Positions 61,621-64,000 of a stretch of 64,000 nucleotides of DNA are shown here, piece after piece; the stretch's first letter is position 1, and every line of letters starts with the position of its first letter. The DNA is from Babylonia areolata (lineage: Eukaryota > Mollusca > Gastropoda > Neogastropoda > Buccinidae). The DNA lies in the NCBI RefSeq assembly GCF_041734735.1, contig NC_134896.1, forward strand, positions 55,659,536-55,723,535, in the 5' to 3' direction. The notes under the pieces are model-generated. The model worked only from the letters and a program-made list of their open reading frames with translations. It was not told the origin of the DNA and searched no databases. The translations under genes were made by a program, and so were the position numbers.

Positions 61621-62489
61621 CTTTTCCATGTATAAATGTTTTTAGCCCACCATAAAGGCAGATGTTTTGCGGCGTGTGCATGCTAGACACGTTCATGTTT
61701 CTGTTACCCTCCAAACACTGACCAGATGGCTGTTGCAATTATCACTGCTTCGTGGAAGAGCAGAAATATATTACATCCCATTCACTTTGGGGATAATCTG
61801 AGGAAGTCTTTACCATGAAACAGTACAAGGAACTAAAGAGACCCAACCAGACAGATTATATACACAGGACTGCATGAAACTCGTTTCTTTGTACAGCAGC
61901 ACTCACCTTGCAGACTGAAGGCTGCCAGTCTCACAGCTTGCTCACCTGAGCAAGGTAAACGCCCATCCACTATGTCATTTTTCAACTGGAGGTAGTAATG
62001 ATATCTGGACACACACACACACATACACAAAAACCCAATTATGAGTTTGCAAGTGTGAACATACACAAAAACCCAGTTACAGGTTTTGCAAATGTGAATA
62101 TATGTATGTCAGGAGTGCTGCACAAAGAGTCCCAAATAAGGGTTTACAAATGTGAATATATATACATATGTGTGTGTGTGTGTGTCAGGAGTGCTGCAAA
62201 AAGAGTACCAACTGCAATTATTTCCACAAAATTTGCTTAAGAACAGACAGACTCTTATCACAAAATGATCATATATATATCAATTTCAGACTAAAGCAAT
62301 TTCTCACCTTGCCACATCGTCACTGATCCTGTGAGCTCCGGCCACATAGAACATCACCCCAAAGTACAGACAGTGAGGGTGAGGGGAGGGCTGGGCATAT
62401 TTGTCCAGCTGCCGCTTCAAAGGTCGCTCTAAGTCCACCCAATGAAACTGCAGCTTCTTGGTCACAAACCGCAGCCCAAAGTAGCATGT
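24667..62489 (-). CDS. PTPN14/PTPN21 (Pez): Pez-type protein tyrosine phosphatase (PTPN14/PTPN21 family), whole visible span, 19 exons
   Basis: Non-receptor tyrosine phosphatase with an N-terminal FERM domain, a long linker and a C-terminal PTP domain. Family members sit at cell junctions and in the cytoplasm, bind the WW domains of YAP/Yorkie and Kibra through PPxY motifs, and restrain growth signalling. Nineteen GT-AG exons join in phase to 4038 bases (1345 residues plus stop). FERM covers visible residues 1-255 ([29 protein letters not shown]). The linker, 256 to about 1050, has 23 glutamines, [12 protein letters not shown], a histidine/glutamine tract, [18 protein letters not shown] and DPPPYPG. 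The PTP domain, about 1056-1340, has [27 protein letters not shown] (catalytic Cys about 1279) and QTLGQYQF, ending NTRLI-stop. The KNRY loop reads ATRV, unlike most classical PTPs but near the degenerate vertebrate PTPN14/21 form. Human proteins have about 1180 residues; this linker is longer. The first ~60 residues and promoter lie beyond 64000. One copy stands for both vertebrate paralogues. Confidence 0.95.
24807..26170. repeat. 37-bp minisatellite, about 37 units
   Basis: The unit is CAGTCCGACATGGTGAGGTC followed by ATTCACTCATCTCTACC, with common variants CATAGTG, CCAACATGG and TTGACTC. It fills the intron from 12 bases above the last Pez acceptor, so that intron's branch point must lie in array sequence. 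Confidence 0.96.
26220..26400. repeat. CA-rich tract
   Basis: Interrupted (CA)n with ACCACC blocks, and a pure run at about 26341-26384. Confidence 0.85.
26640..28080. repeat. AGAAACAGAGACAGAGAC minisatellite in two forms
   Basis: 26640-27180 has ~45-60-base units with CACTCAGGACGGACAGAAAG and AGCGATAA. 27230-28080 has 33-base units with CTAGCAGAAAACAGAAAGAA. The second form keeps an open + frame ([11 protein letters not shown] repeated) that is an artefact. It ends 36 bases past the Pez exon R donor. Confidence 0.95.
28117..28274 (-). CDS. PTPN14/PTPN21 (Pez): Pez exon R (PTP signature)
   Basis: Encodes [20 protein letters not shown] then [18 protein letters not shown] and [18 protein letters not shown] is the catalytic P-loop with all key residues. 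Phase 1 in, 0 out at CAT|GTGAGG. The P-loop Cys and Arg are intact, so the enzyme is expected to be active. Confidence 0.96.
28406..28997 (-). mobile_element. piggyBac element, internally deleted, with transposase N-terminus
   Basis: Flanked by TTAA at 28406-28409 and 28994-28997. Termini are inverted repeats reading CCCTTTGAGCCCTGACCACC inward from each end and continuing with small differences. The minus strand at about 28880-28670 encodes [20 protein letters not shown] followed by an acidic stretch ([14 protein letters not shown]), typical of the N-terminus of piggyBac transposases. The DDD catalytic core is absent, so the copy is non-autonomous and 592 bases long including target sites. 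It sits in a Pez intron. Confidence 0.85.
29240..29910. repeat. (CA)n followed by C-rich low-complexity sequence
   Basis: Pure CA at about 29245-29283, then CCCACC/CACCCC-rich sequence with a ~105-base duplicated block containing CTACTCTGCTCCTACCTCCA, starting near 29540, 29618 and 29700. Confidence 0.9.
29940..30215 (-). mobile_element. SINE family 2 copy
   Basis: Contains CACACAGAGAAATCTGTTGT, GGGGAGAGCAGCCCGAATTT and CATTCGGATGAGACGATAAA. Related copies occur at 37376 (+), 43970 (+, rearranged), 47490 (+, partial), 56450 (partial) and 63500 (+). Confidence 0.72.
30277..30439 (-). CDS. PTPN14/PTPN21 (Pez): Pez exon Q (PTP domain, WPD loop)
   Basis: Encodes [20 protein letters not shown], then [20 protein letters not shown] and GFL. 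It carries the WPD general-acid loop (Asp near visible residue 1239). Phase 0 in, phase 1 out at CTCG|GTCAGT. Confidence 0.95.
30460..30935. repeat. GAT/AAT trinucleotide tract
   Basis: About 475 bases of mixed GATGAT, AATAAT and TGATGG. Open frames rich in M and I are artefacts. It begins 20 bases above the acceptor of Pez exon Q. Followed by a TAGTGCCTTCAAG dispersed-repeat fragment to about 30990. Confidence 0.93.
31434..31508 (-). CDS. PTPN14/PTPN21 (Pez): Pez exon P (PTP domain)
   Basis: 25 codons encoding [20 protein letters not shown] then HKYGD, the family's KSHRYWP...YG block. The acceptor follows about 20 TG units directly (GTGTGCAG). Confidence 0.93.
31511..31679. repeat. (CA)n compound microsatellite
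   Basis: CA runs broken by CAAA and CGCA units. Two bases separate it from the acceptor AG of Pez exon P. Confidence 0.95.
31680..32390 (+). mobile_element. RNase H-bearing (I-type) LINE remnant, interrupted by R1
   Basis: 31690-31790 encodes [20 protein letters not shown], an RNase H block. 32270-32385 encodes [10 protein letters not shown] and a [12 protein letters not shown] zinc-knuckle-like block, as in the C-termini of I-clade LINEs. Repeat R1 occupies 31789-32128 between them. The frame breaks several times. Confidence 0.68.
31789..32128 (+). mobile_element. Dispersed repeat R1, copy 2
   Basis: Starts AAAGGAAATTTTC like copy 4, runs through CCCAACTTGTGCGGACTCCG and ends near GGTCACATAATTATG. 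It splits the LINE remnant and so is younger than it. Confidence 0.75.
32395..32895. mobile_element. LINE remnant with inverted 5' part (RTE-like)
   Basis: 32386-32679 on - encodes [20 protein letters not shown] and [15 protein letters not shown], a reverse transcriptase block. 32680-32880 on + encodes [17 protein letters not shown] and [13 protein letters not shown], the ORF2 C-terminus. The two head away from each other at 32679/32680 in the order expected from twin priming: an inverted upstream part fused to the 3' end with the middle lost. It is followed by a short GGTGA run. Confidence 0.75.
33256..33306. repeat. (CT)n(CA)n microsatellite
   Basis: Lies 11 bases past the Pez exon O donor. 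Confidence 0.93.
33318..33446 (-). CDS. PTPN14/PTPN21 (Pez): Pez exon O (PTP domain)
   Basis: 43 codons encoding [20 protein letters not shown], then [20 protein letters not shown], matching YIATQGPLPHT and [16 protein letters not shown]. The acceptor is ATATGTACAG|CTGTC. Confidence 0.95.
33447..33735. repeat. Tandem copies of the Pez exon O acceptor region
   Basis: About five copies of GACAGCTGTACATATATACA and TGTTATACTGTGTGGAT, each giving TATGTACAG|CTGTC on the sense strand, the same as the real acceptor. 33660-33690 also copies the first nine codons of exon O (LSADSTDWW). Confidence 0.9.
33740..33915. repeat. (GT)n and GTGAGA tract
   Basis: GTGAGAGAGTGAG units lead into about 33 GT units at 33823-33888, then TTTATGAGTGTGTG. 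Confidence 0.95.
33917..34200. other. Unassigned GC-rich segment between duplicated copies
   Basis: Contains CCGGCACTTCCACCGCTCCC and GGAGATCCATAAAAGGGCGT. It looks like part of a mobile element (possibly a LINE leader), but I cannot name it. Confidence 0.35.
34201..35165. repeat. Indel-rich second copy of 32895-33915
   Basis: From CAAAATCTGCAGTTTCAT to a (GT)n ending TTTATGAGTGTGTG, the order of landmarks is the same as in 32895-33915: GAGTTTAATGTGAA, GGTGGGGTAGGAAAGG, CACACCATCTG, ATATATACACTGTCA. Many short deletions and substitutions separate the copies. Confidence 0.8.
34541..34652 (-). pseudogene. Decayed copy of Pez exon O
   Basis: Within the second copy, CCTGCTTCCACACCATCTGC, CCAGTGTTGTATGGC and GCCACCAGACTATCGTGTGC correspond to exon O, but many one- to several-base losses destroy the frame and the acceptor. 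It cannot substitute for exon O. Confidence 0.72.
35289..35700. repeat. Three degenerate copies of the Pez exon N donor region
   Basis: TTCATTCACACAATCAACTTACT near 35322 and 35430, and TTCATTCATACAATCAAGTT near 35574, parallel TTCATTCAAACGGTGAACTT at the real donor (35708). The bases that follow parallel the last ~45 bases of exon N (for example ATATATCCACCTTGGTTGTT against ACGTACCCATCGGGGTTGTC). Two copies keep GTAAGTTG on the sense strand. GT runs have grown inside the units. Confidence 0.75.
35728..35946 (-). CDS. PTPN14/PTPN21 (Pez): Pez exon N (start of PTP domain)
   Basis: 73 codons, phase 0 both sides. Encodes [20 protein letters not shown], the [19 protein letters not shown] block, and [13 protein letters not shown]. 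This is the N-terminal PTP region; the phosphotyrosine loop reads ATRV. Confidence 0.95.
36470..37015. repeat. ~80-bp tandem repeat split by R1
   Basis: Units share CTTTTCATAAGTCAAACACA, TGCCAATGCCAAGCTATTCC and AGTCACAGATTGAAATAATA. The array is broken by R1 at 36738-36925 and resumes after it. Confidence 0.85.
36738..36925 (-). mobile_element. Dispersed repeat R1, copy 3 (inverted, shorter)
   Basis: Reverse orientation: GGAAAAAGAGGGCGCTAGCC through CACTAGTTGGGTCACGGTTA. The terminal variant ATTACACATACTTAACC is shared with copy 1. Confidence 0.75.
37045..37255. mobile_element. SINE family 1 tail fragment
   Basis: CACAGGAAACGAATGATGAG and TCAGTCAGCTCTATCCAGAC match the extended tail seen at 39135-39300. 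The tRNA-like head is absent. Confidence 0.6.
37262..37375. repeat. (TATTG)n then (TACTG)n
   Basis: Pentanucleotide run at the left border of a SINE family 2 copy; the same arrangement recurs at 47060-47490. Confidence 0.93.
37376..37690 (+). mobile_element. SINE family 2 copy
   Basis: ACAACAGATTTCTCTGTGTG, CAGAATTTTGCCAGGGACAA and CATCTCATCCAAATGACTAG in order. Its last base lies about 60 bases below the Pez exon M donor. Confidence 0.72.
37753..37878 (-). CDS. PTPN14/PTPN21 (Pez): Pez exon M (pre-PTP)
   Basis: Encodes [20 protein letters not shown] and [11 protein letters not shown], matching LMLAALNGLSVAR and PMDER before the PTP domain. I take the acceptor at 37879-37880 (GTCGTGCAG|AAC), giving 42 codons; an in-phase alternative after GCGGCAG would start at 37860 and drop six codons. 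The 5' edge overlaps the last unit of a 40-bp satellite, so the first residues (NSTVRQ) are partly repeat-derived. Confidence 0.88.
37869..38775. repeat. 40-bp satellite, 22 full units, at the Pez exon M acceptor
   Basis: The unit is CTGATCCACTGTGCTGTTCT then GCACGACACACACCACACAT. On the sense strand each unit reads GTGTGTCGTGCAG|AACAG, the real exon M acceptor and its first bases. Full units start every 40 bases from 37901 to 38741. Because 40 is not a multiple of three, three staggered stop-free frames of 344-367 residues arise; none is a gene. Confidence 0.97.
38784..39305 (+). mobile_element. tRNA-derived SINE, family 1, long copy
   Basis: GACGGGCGCAATAGCTGAGT head with B-box GGGTTCAAATC, the body as at 22131, and an extended tail ending CCAAATCAAATCATTAAATC. 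It abuts the 40-bp satellite. Confidence 0.82.
39335..39555 (-). mobile_element. SINE family 1 fragment, inverted
   Basis: GGCAGCCACACTCCGTTTTG and CACCTGGGAGATCAGAAAGA match the body; the head is missing. Confidence 0.65.
39690..39948. repeat. Tandem duplication of the Pez exon L donor region
   Basis: CAAGCCACCTGACCTTTTCAGA occurs at the true donor (39937-39957) and again near 39766-39786; sense reading of both is TCTGAAAAG|GTCAGGTGG. Flanking CTCTTTAACAACAATGG and CGCAACAATGGGTGTTAACA show at least three unit traces. Confidence 0.82.
39949..41766 (-). CDS. PTPN14/PTPN21 (Pez): Pez exon L (large linker exon, 606 codons)
   Basis: An 1818-base exon, phase 0 on both sides. It begins with a glutamine/histidine tract, then SYSQPEIRQ (family: VYSQPEMRE), glycine-rich runs, [19 protein letters not shown] near 41213-41275, a block [20 protein letters not shown], a basic helix [20 protein letters not shown], and DPPPYPG near 40308-40330 (family: NKPPPEYPGPR). 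It ends in an acidic tail with [10 protein letters not shown]. Both PPxY motifs expected to bind YAP/Yorkie WW domains are kept. Glycine, proline and glutamine runs make it longer than the vertebrate counterpart. The GC content is far higher than in the introns around it. Confidence 0.95.
41767..42850. repeat. Five degenerate copies of the Pez exon L acceptor plus polyglutamine start
   Basis: Blocks of CTG-rich sequence followed by a CCTGTAA-like acceptor, a GACAC-like run, GCTGTTTTA-like and TCCATCA-like intron sequence recur near 41873-42000, 42045-42150, 42160-42260, 42610-42720 and 42745-42850, as at the real acceptor (41690-41850). Several keep ACAG on the sense strand. A ~330-bp R1 element sits between copies 3 and 4. 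Confidence 0.8.
42268..42594 (+). mobile_element. Dispersed repeat R1, copy 4: short element with long terminal inverted repeats
   Basis: The left end AAAGGAAATTTTCAATCTAA and the right end, read inverted, AAAGGAAATTTTCTGTCTAA, continue alike for about 45 bases to CATACTTACC. TAA flanks both ends (42265-42267, 42595-42597), a possible 3-base target duplication. It encodes no protein. The shape is that of a MITE, but the longer copies elsewhere keep only one end, so the family is unsettled. Confidence 0.78.
43078..43510. repeat. Dispersed repeat R2 with (CA)n runs
   Basis: 43132-43250 (GGATACTTATATAGCACACT, GAAATCTGCTCTAGGTGCTT) recurs at 52637-52755. CGCTGCATACATACATTTTA and TGTGTATCTAACAGCTACCC occur twice inside (43303 and 43420). 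CA runs at 43249-43287 and 43479-43510. Confidence 0.82.
43520..43821 (-). CDS. PTPN14/PTPN21 (Pez): Pez exon K (linker, polyglutamine)
   Basis: Encodes [20 protein letters not shown], then SVLSEI, about 23 glutamines (43673-43741, mixed CAG and CAA), and [15 protein letters not shown]. The last block matches [13 protein letters not shown] in vertebrate PTPN14/21 and fixes the gene identity for the linker. Phase 1 in, 0 out. The donor CAG|GTGGGG leads straight into a (TG)n run. Confidence 0.94.
43970..44470 (+). mobile_element. SINE family 2 copy with internal 46-bp expansion
   Basis: The SINE segment AAAGTGTATGTGTTTGGTAA to CATCAAAGAGGAC is repeated eight times at 43976-44342, then the SINE continues with CCACAGGAAACTCTACTGTT and TTATCATCTCATCCAAAAGA. 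Confidence 0.85.
44470..45012 (+). mobile_element. SINE family 1 fragment with a 320-base purine tail
   Basis: CTCCCAGGTCAACATGCATA through GTGCCTACATGGCAGGGTAA is the SINE body. From about 44690 its GAA tail has grown into a GAAGAAGAGGAGG tract to 45012. Glutamate-rich and leucine/phenylalanine-rich frames here are artefacts. Confidence 0.82.
45033..45084 (-). CDS. PTPN14/PTPN21 (Pez): Pez exon J (linker)
   Basis: Encodes [17 protein letters not shown] plus one base. The frame is fixed by exons I and K. The donor AAG|GTAAGTC is followed after about 20 bases by a 320-base pyrimidine run on the sense strand, grown from a SINE tail. Confidence 0.82.
45347..45530. repeat. (CA)n compound microsatellite
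   Basis: CA runs with CGCA breaks and a duplicated CATTCACAAATGCAATCCT. It ends 13 bases past the Pez exon I donor. Confidence 0.92.
45544..45592 (-). CDS. PTPN14/PTPN21 (Pez): Pez exon I (linker)
   Basis: A 49-base exon read [17 protein letters not shown], phase 2 in and 0 out. The acceptor is ATTCGCAG and the donor CTG|GTTAGTT. Called from phase fit, glutamine/serine-rich linker composition and splice sites. Confidence 0.75.
46883..46933 (-). CDS. PTPN14/PTPN21 (Pez): Pez exon H (linker)
   Basis: A 51-base exon read [17 protein letters not shown]. It has no clear homology. Support comes from good splice sites (CTCTTGCAG, CC|GTAAGCACG) and because it is the exact phase-2 to phase-2 link needed between exons G and I. 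It may be alternatively spliced. Confidence 0.7.
47060..47560. repeat. (TTGTG)n/(TATTG)n tract with SINE family 2 fragment
   Basis: Pentanucleotides at 47068-47115 and 47205-47485, then ACAACAGATTTCTCTGTGTG of SINE family 2 at 47491-47560. About 75 bases at 47127-47200 are also found at 49296-49365. Confidence 0.88.
47745..48010 (+). mobile_element. Dispersed repeat R1, copy 5
   Basis: AAAGGAAATTTTCTATATAA start, then ACCATGACCCAACTAGTGCA and GCTAGCGCCCTCTTTTTCCG; leaves the family sequence after CTCTCCATACGGCC. Confidence 0.75.
48350..49325. repeat. Minisatellite of TATTACCTGTTGTATTGATG units
   Basis: 48365-48600 has near-perfect 45-base units (ATTGATGGTGTATCGTATTA, CCTGTTGTATAGTATTACCT); 48600-49325 is a decayed form. 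On the Pez sense strand ACCTGTTG reads CAACAGGTA, a donor-like motif present about 25 times. Confidence 0.92.
50340..50590 (+). mobile_element. Diverged SINE family 1 fragment
   Basis: CTCAGGTCAACACGTGCACA, CAGCGTGTTACAGAAATACA and ATGTAAAAGCCCACCTG follow the body order; identity is low. Confidence 0.5.
50786..50868 (-). CDS. PTPN14/PTPN21 (Pez): Pez exon G (end of FERM)
   Basis: Encodes [20 protein letters not shown] and KSNRANLR, the last helix of the F3 lobe (family: ENAKYISRLFATRHKFYKQN). The acceptor is GTGTGTGTGCAG, with the (TG)n run serving as its whole upstream tract. Confidence 0.95.
50870..50900. repeat. (CA)n at the Pez exon G acceptor
   Basis: Pure CA starting two bases above the acceptor AG. 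Confidence 0.95.
51272..51353 (-). CDS. PTPN14/PTPN21 (Pez): Pez exon F (FERM F3)
   Basis: Encodes [20 protein letters not shown], aligning with RWNDMGNITHNKSTILVEL. The acceptor is GTGTTTCAG just after a (TG)n run. Phase 2 in, 0 out. Confidence 0.94.
51359..51605. repeat. (CA)n tracts at the Pez exon F acceptor
   Basis: CA runs at 51367-51400 and 51543-51603. The first begins about 12 bases above the acceptor. Confidence 0.93.
51695..51985 (+). mobile_element. tRNA-derived SINE, family 3
   Basis: The head AGCCACTGTGGTGAAGTGTT carries a B-box GGTTCGAGTCC. The tail is AAAAATAAAAATAAAAAAAA, ending 13-17 bases from the Pez exon E donor. Confidence 0.75.
51998..52086 (-). CDS. PTPN14/PTPN21 (Pez): Pez exon E (FERM F3)
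   Basis: Encodes [20 protein letters not shown] and [10 protein letters not shown], the start of the PH-like F3 lobe (compare LGIFFMGIFVRN). Phase 0 in, phase 2 out. A SINE tail lies 13-17 bases past its donor. Confidence 0.93.
52621..52965. repeat. Dispersed repeat R2, second copy
   Basis: AATAATGGATACTTATGTAG and the following ~140 bases match 43128-43270. The end CCCCAGGAGGCACAAGAAAT then a T-rich run may belong to another element. Confidence 0.8.
53004..53165 (-). CDS. PTPN14/PTPN21 (Pez): Pez exon D (FERM F2/F3)
   Basis: Exactly 54 codons, phase 0 on both sides. Encodes [19 protein letters not shown], matching AELMYINEVERLDGFGQEI. The intron before it (53166-61043) is 7.9 kb and mostly minisatellite. 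Confidence 0.95.
53166..53460. repeat. ~98-bp tandem repeat at the Pez exon D acceptor
   Basis: Units share CTGCCAGTCCCCTGACGCTT and GAACGCAGAGACCAAGTGAA. The bases just above the acceptor (GAAAAGAAAACACAACCAGT, GTAACATCTCCTATCAAGAG) are the edge of the first unit. Confidence 0.85.
53547..53715. repeat. ~82-bp direct duplication
   Basis: CTTCCTGCCCATTACGCCCT and AGCAATGAAGAAACGAACTG occur twice in order. Confidence 0.88.
53878..54264 (-). mobile_element. tRNA-derived SINE, family 1, full-length inverted copy
   Basis: On the minus strand: ACGGGCGCAATAGCTGAGTG, A-box GAGTGGTTAAAGCG, B-box GGGTTCGAATC, the complete body and a (GAA)n end. It is the best-preserved copy in the window. Confidence 0.88.
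54830..56340. repeat. ~25-bp minisatellite of AGAATGGACCACAGAACTACCTGAC
   Basis: About 1.5 kb of units such as AATGGACCACAGAACTACCT and GACATAGAATGGACC with many variants. On the Pez sense strand CTACCTGAC reads GTCAGGTAG, donor-like, in roughly twenty units. Confidence 0.93.
56341..58550. other. Pez intron sequence, no gene recognised
   Basis: 56450-56500 has a short SINE family 2 fragment. 56840-57050 is a less AT-rich block (CATGTCAAACTGATGCAAAC, CCAATCAAACGCCTCTAAAA) that may be an unknown element. The rest is ordinary intron. Confidence 0.4.
58551..60525. repeat. ~33-bp minisatellite, about 60 units
   Basis: Units are AAAAGATGACATGAAGAGAA and CAGAAGAGACAGGG with shorter forms. 58558-58610 is a separate AATAATGGTACTTATATAGC fragment. 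Minus-strand frames of 585, 789 and 866 residues arise because the pyrimidine-rich strand has no stops. Confidence 0.96.
61044..61114 (-). CDS. PTPN14/PTPN21 (Pez): Pez exon C (FERM F2)
   Basis: A 71-base exon encoding [20 protein letters not shown] and LLPK, which aligns with ADFGDYNQFDSQDFLREY. The acceptor is TTTTTCAG and the donor AAG|GTGAGCTC. It is too short to appear as a long open frame. Confidence 0.93.
61493..61617. repeat. (CT)n-(AT)n-(AG)n inverted repeat
   Basis: CT run, CCACATATATA, an AT core, ATACATATGG and an AG run form near-complementary arms of about 50-60 bases. Confidence 0.9.
61620..61745 (-). mobile_element. SINE family 1 fragment
   Basis: TTTTAGCCCACCATAAAGGC and GTGTGCATGCTAGACACGTT follow the inverted body order with divergence. 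Confidence 0.5.
61907..62004 (-). CDS. PTPN14/PTPN21 (Pez): Pez exon B (FERM F2)
   Basis: Encodes [19 protein letters not shown] and VRLAAFSLQ, matching YQYYLQVKKDVLEGRL and IRLAGLAVQ of the family. Phase 2 in, phase 1 out. The acceptor follows a (TG)n run directly (TGTGTGTCCAG). Confidence 0.94.
62308..62489 (-). CDS. PTPN14/PTPN21 (Pez): Pez exon A (FERM F1/F2)
   Basis: First visible coding exon, entering in phase 0 after TTGTTCCAG and leaving in phase 2 at AAG|GTGAGAA. Encodes [20 protein letters not shown], then the block FGVMFYVAG, aligning with HYFGLWF and LFFGVMFYV of the vertebrate proteins. At least one earlier coding exon with the start codon must lie to the right of the window. 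Confidence 0.93.
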
Positions 62490-63460
62490 CTGGAACAATA
62501 CCATGACTGTGACGATACACTGAAACTATCAAAGCACATCAAATGCAAGCAGCAAGTTCTAATATAAATCAGACCATTTTATTCCACTTATTCTTTTCTC
62601 TTCTCCTTTATTTTTTTGTTTGTTTGTTTGGGTTTTTTTGTTGTTGTTGGGGTTGCTTTTTTTTGTTTGTTTGTTTTTGTTTCTTTCAGTAATGGACTGA
62701 TCTGAGGTTCAATTTTAAAAAGAATGAAAGGATAACATGTTTCATGTAAAAATTTGAATAATAACAATTAGTAACTTCATTCATCATTTCTCATCTTCAT
62801 CCTAATTCACACACTCATCCCTCTCAGCAAGAAACAAAACATGCTACAGAACTCCTTATTTATCCTTACTCGGTTCCTTTTATATAGTTTGTTTCATAAA
62901 TGTCATCTGCTTAATTAGTAACCCTAATGACACCAGTCCATTGATTATACTTTGGTAGTACTCATTCTAATAAATGCATTCAGTCTGTTAACAGTTAAAA
63001 TGTGCCTGCTTTTCTTTTCTTTTCTCCATAGTTCTTTTGATGTGATACTGTGGGTAGAGGGGTGATAGGGTAAAGCAGGGAGTCTGTTTATTATTAAAGT
63101 ATGTATGAACACACACACAATATGAACACAGATACACGCACATATATATGCACACACTAGCACATGGGAAAAAAAGACTAGTTCAAATCATTAATCTGTA
63201 CAATAAACTGAAAGAAATAATTTCTCAAAATCAAGCAAAACCCATGATCTATGATTTACCTGTATAATTCAAACAATTTGTTAAGTCTTCACCAAATGAA
63301 TCAGTTACTGTGGTGCTGACATGAGATTTCAGTTCAGGTCAGTTTCAGTCTCTCATAGAGGTGTCAATGTGTTCGGAAAAACCAATATACAATACACCAC
63401 ATCTGCTAGGCATATGCCTGACCAACAGCATAACCCAACACACTTAGTCAGGCCTTGAGC

Positions 63461-63495
<35 letters not shown>

Positions 63496-64000
63496 ATCGT
63501 GTACCTATCAGAGTGGATTTCCTCTACAGAATTTTGCCAGAGGACAACACTCTCATTGCAATGGGTTATTTTTCAGTGTGCCAAGTGCATGCTAAACACA
63601 GGACCTCGGTTTATCGCCCTGTCTGAAAGACTACTCTGTTTGATTTTCCAGTCAAACTTGGAAGTAAGGGCGAACCCAGACCTTCATGAACTATGTATTG
63701 GCAGATGAGCGTTTTAACCATCCTCCCACCTTCTTCATTTTATCTTTTTAAAACTGAATGTTTTACATTTTTCTTTTCTTTTTTTTTCTATTGACTCCAA
63801 GAAGTACTGAACAAAATTAATTTACTGAATGCAAGAGAAAAATATAGAACCCTAATTTTTCATTGATGCTCCAGACCACAACCAGGACTGGCATGGCGAC
63901 TAGCATGGCTACTTGAGTAAACTTTTTTTTCTTCTTCTTTTTTTTTTTTTTTTTAAGAATCTGCCAACAGAAAAGTCAGCCTGAAAATAAACACCAATAA
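62490..64000. other. Pez upstream intron; SINE family 2 fragment at ~63500-63710
   Basis: T-rich and AT-rich sequence with a (TG)n at 63463-63492. 63515-63650 matches SINE family 2 (AGAATTTTGCCAGAGGACAA, GGACCTCGGTTTATCGCCCT). I found no exon encoding the missing N-terminus, so the start codon lies further right. Confidence 0.55.

Overview
The window looks like nuclear DNA of an animal, most likely a mollusc and perhaps a caenogastropod snail. The evidence is split genes with GT-AG introns, animal-specific protein families, very abundant CA/GT microsatellites, tRNA-derived SINEs, several LINE clades and a piggyBac element. The mollusc placement is an inference from the repeat style and was not tested by search.

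Two host genes are supported. On the + strand at 2168-8596 lies a complete four-exon acylphosphatase gene (96 residues). One of its exons is a 17-base microexon that carries the catalytic arginine. On the - strand at 24667-62489 lie nineteen coding exons of a Pez-type protein tyrosine phosphatase (PTPN14/PTPN21 family): FERM domain, long low-complexity linker with two PPxY motifs and polyglutamine, then a classical PTP domain ending in RLI-stop. All nineteen exons join in phase to 1345 residues. Only the first ~60 or so residues, upstream of 62489, lie outside the window. The two genes converge tail to tail.

Layout: 1-388, end of a piggyBac-like element; 389-2167, acylphosphatase upstream region; 2168-9018, acylphosphatase with LINE remnants in its introns; 9019-24666, intergenic or Pez 3' UTR sequence with large minisatellites, a SINE and no recognisable gene; 24667-62489, Pez; 62490-64000, upstream intron with a SINE fragment.

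The most unusual feature is in Pez. Many of its introns carry tandem arrays that start at, or include, the exon-intron junction. Copies of a real splice acceptor or donor, sometimes with adjoining exon bases, occur beside exons 4, 12 (both ends), 13, 14 and 15, and a 37-bp array starts 12 bases from the last exon. Other intronic arrays repeat donor-like motifs on the sense strand dozens of times. This looks like repeated local duplication seeded at splice sites and deserves a check in related genomes. Most long open frames in the window are artefacts of stop-free tandem repeats and are not reported as genes.
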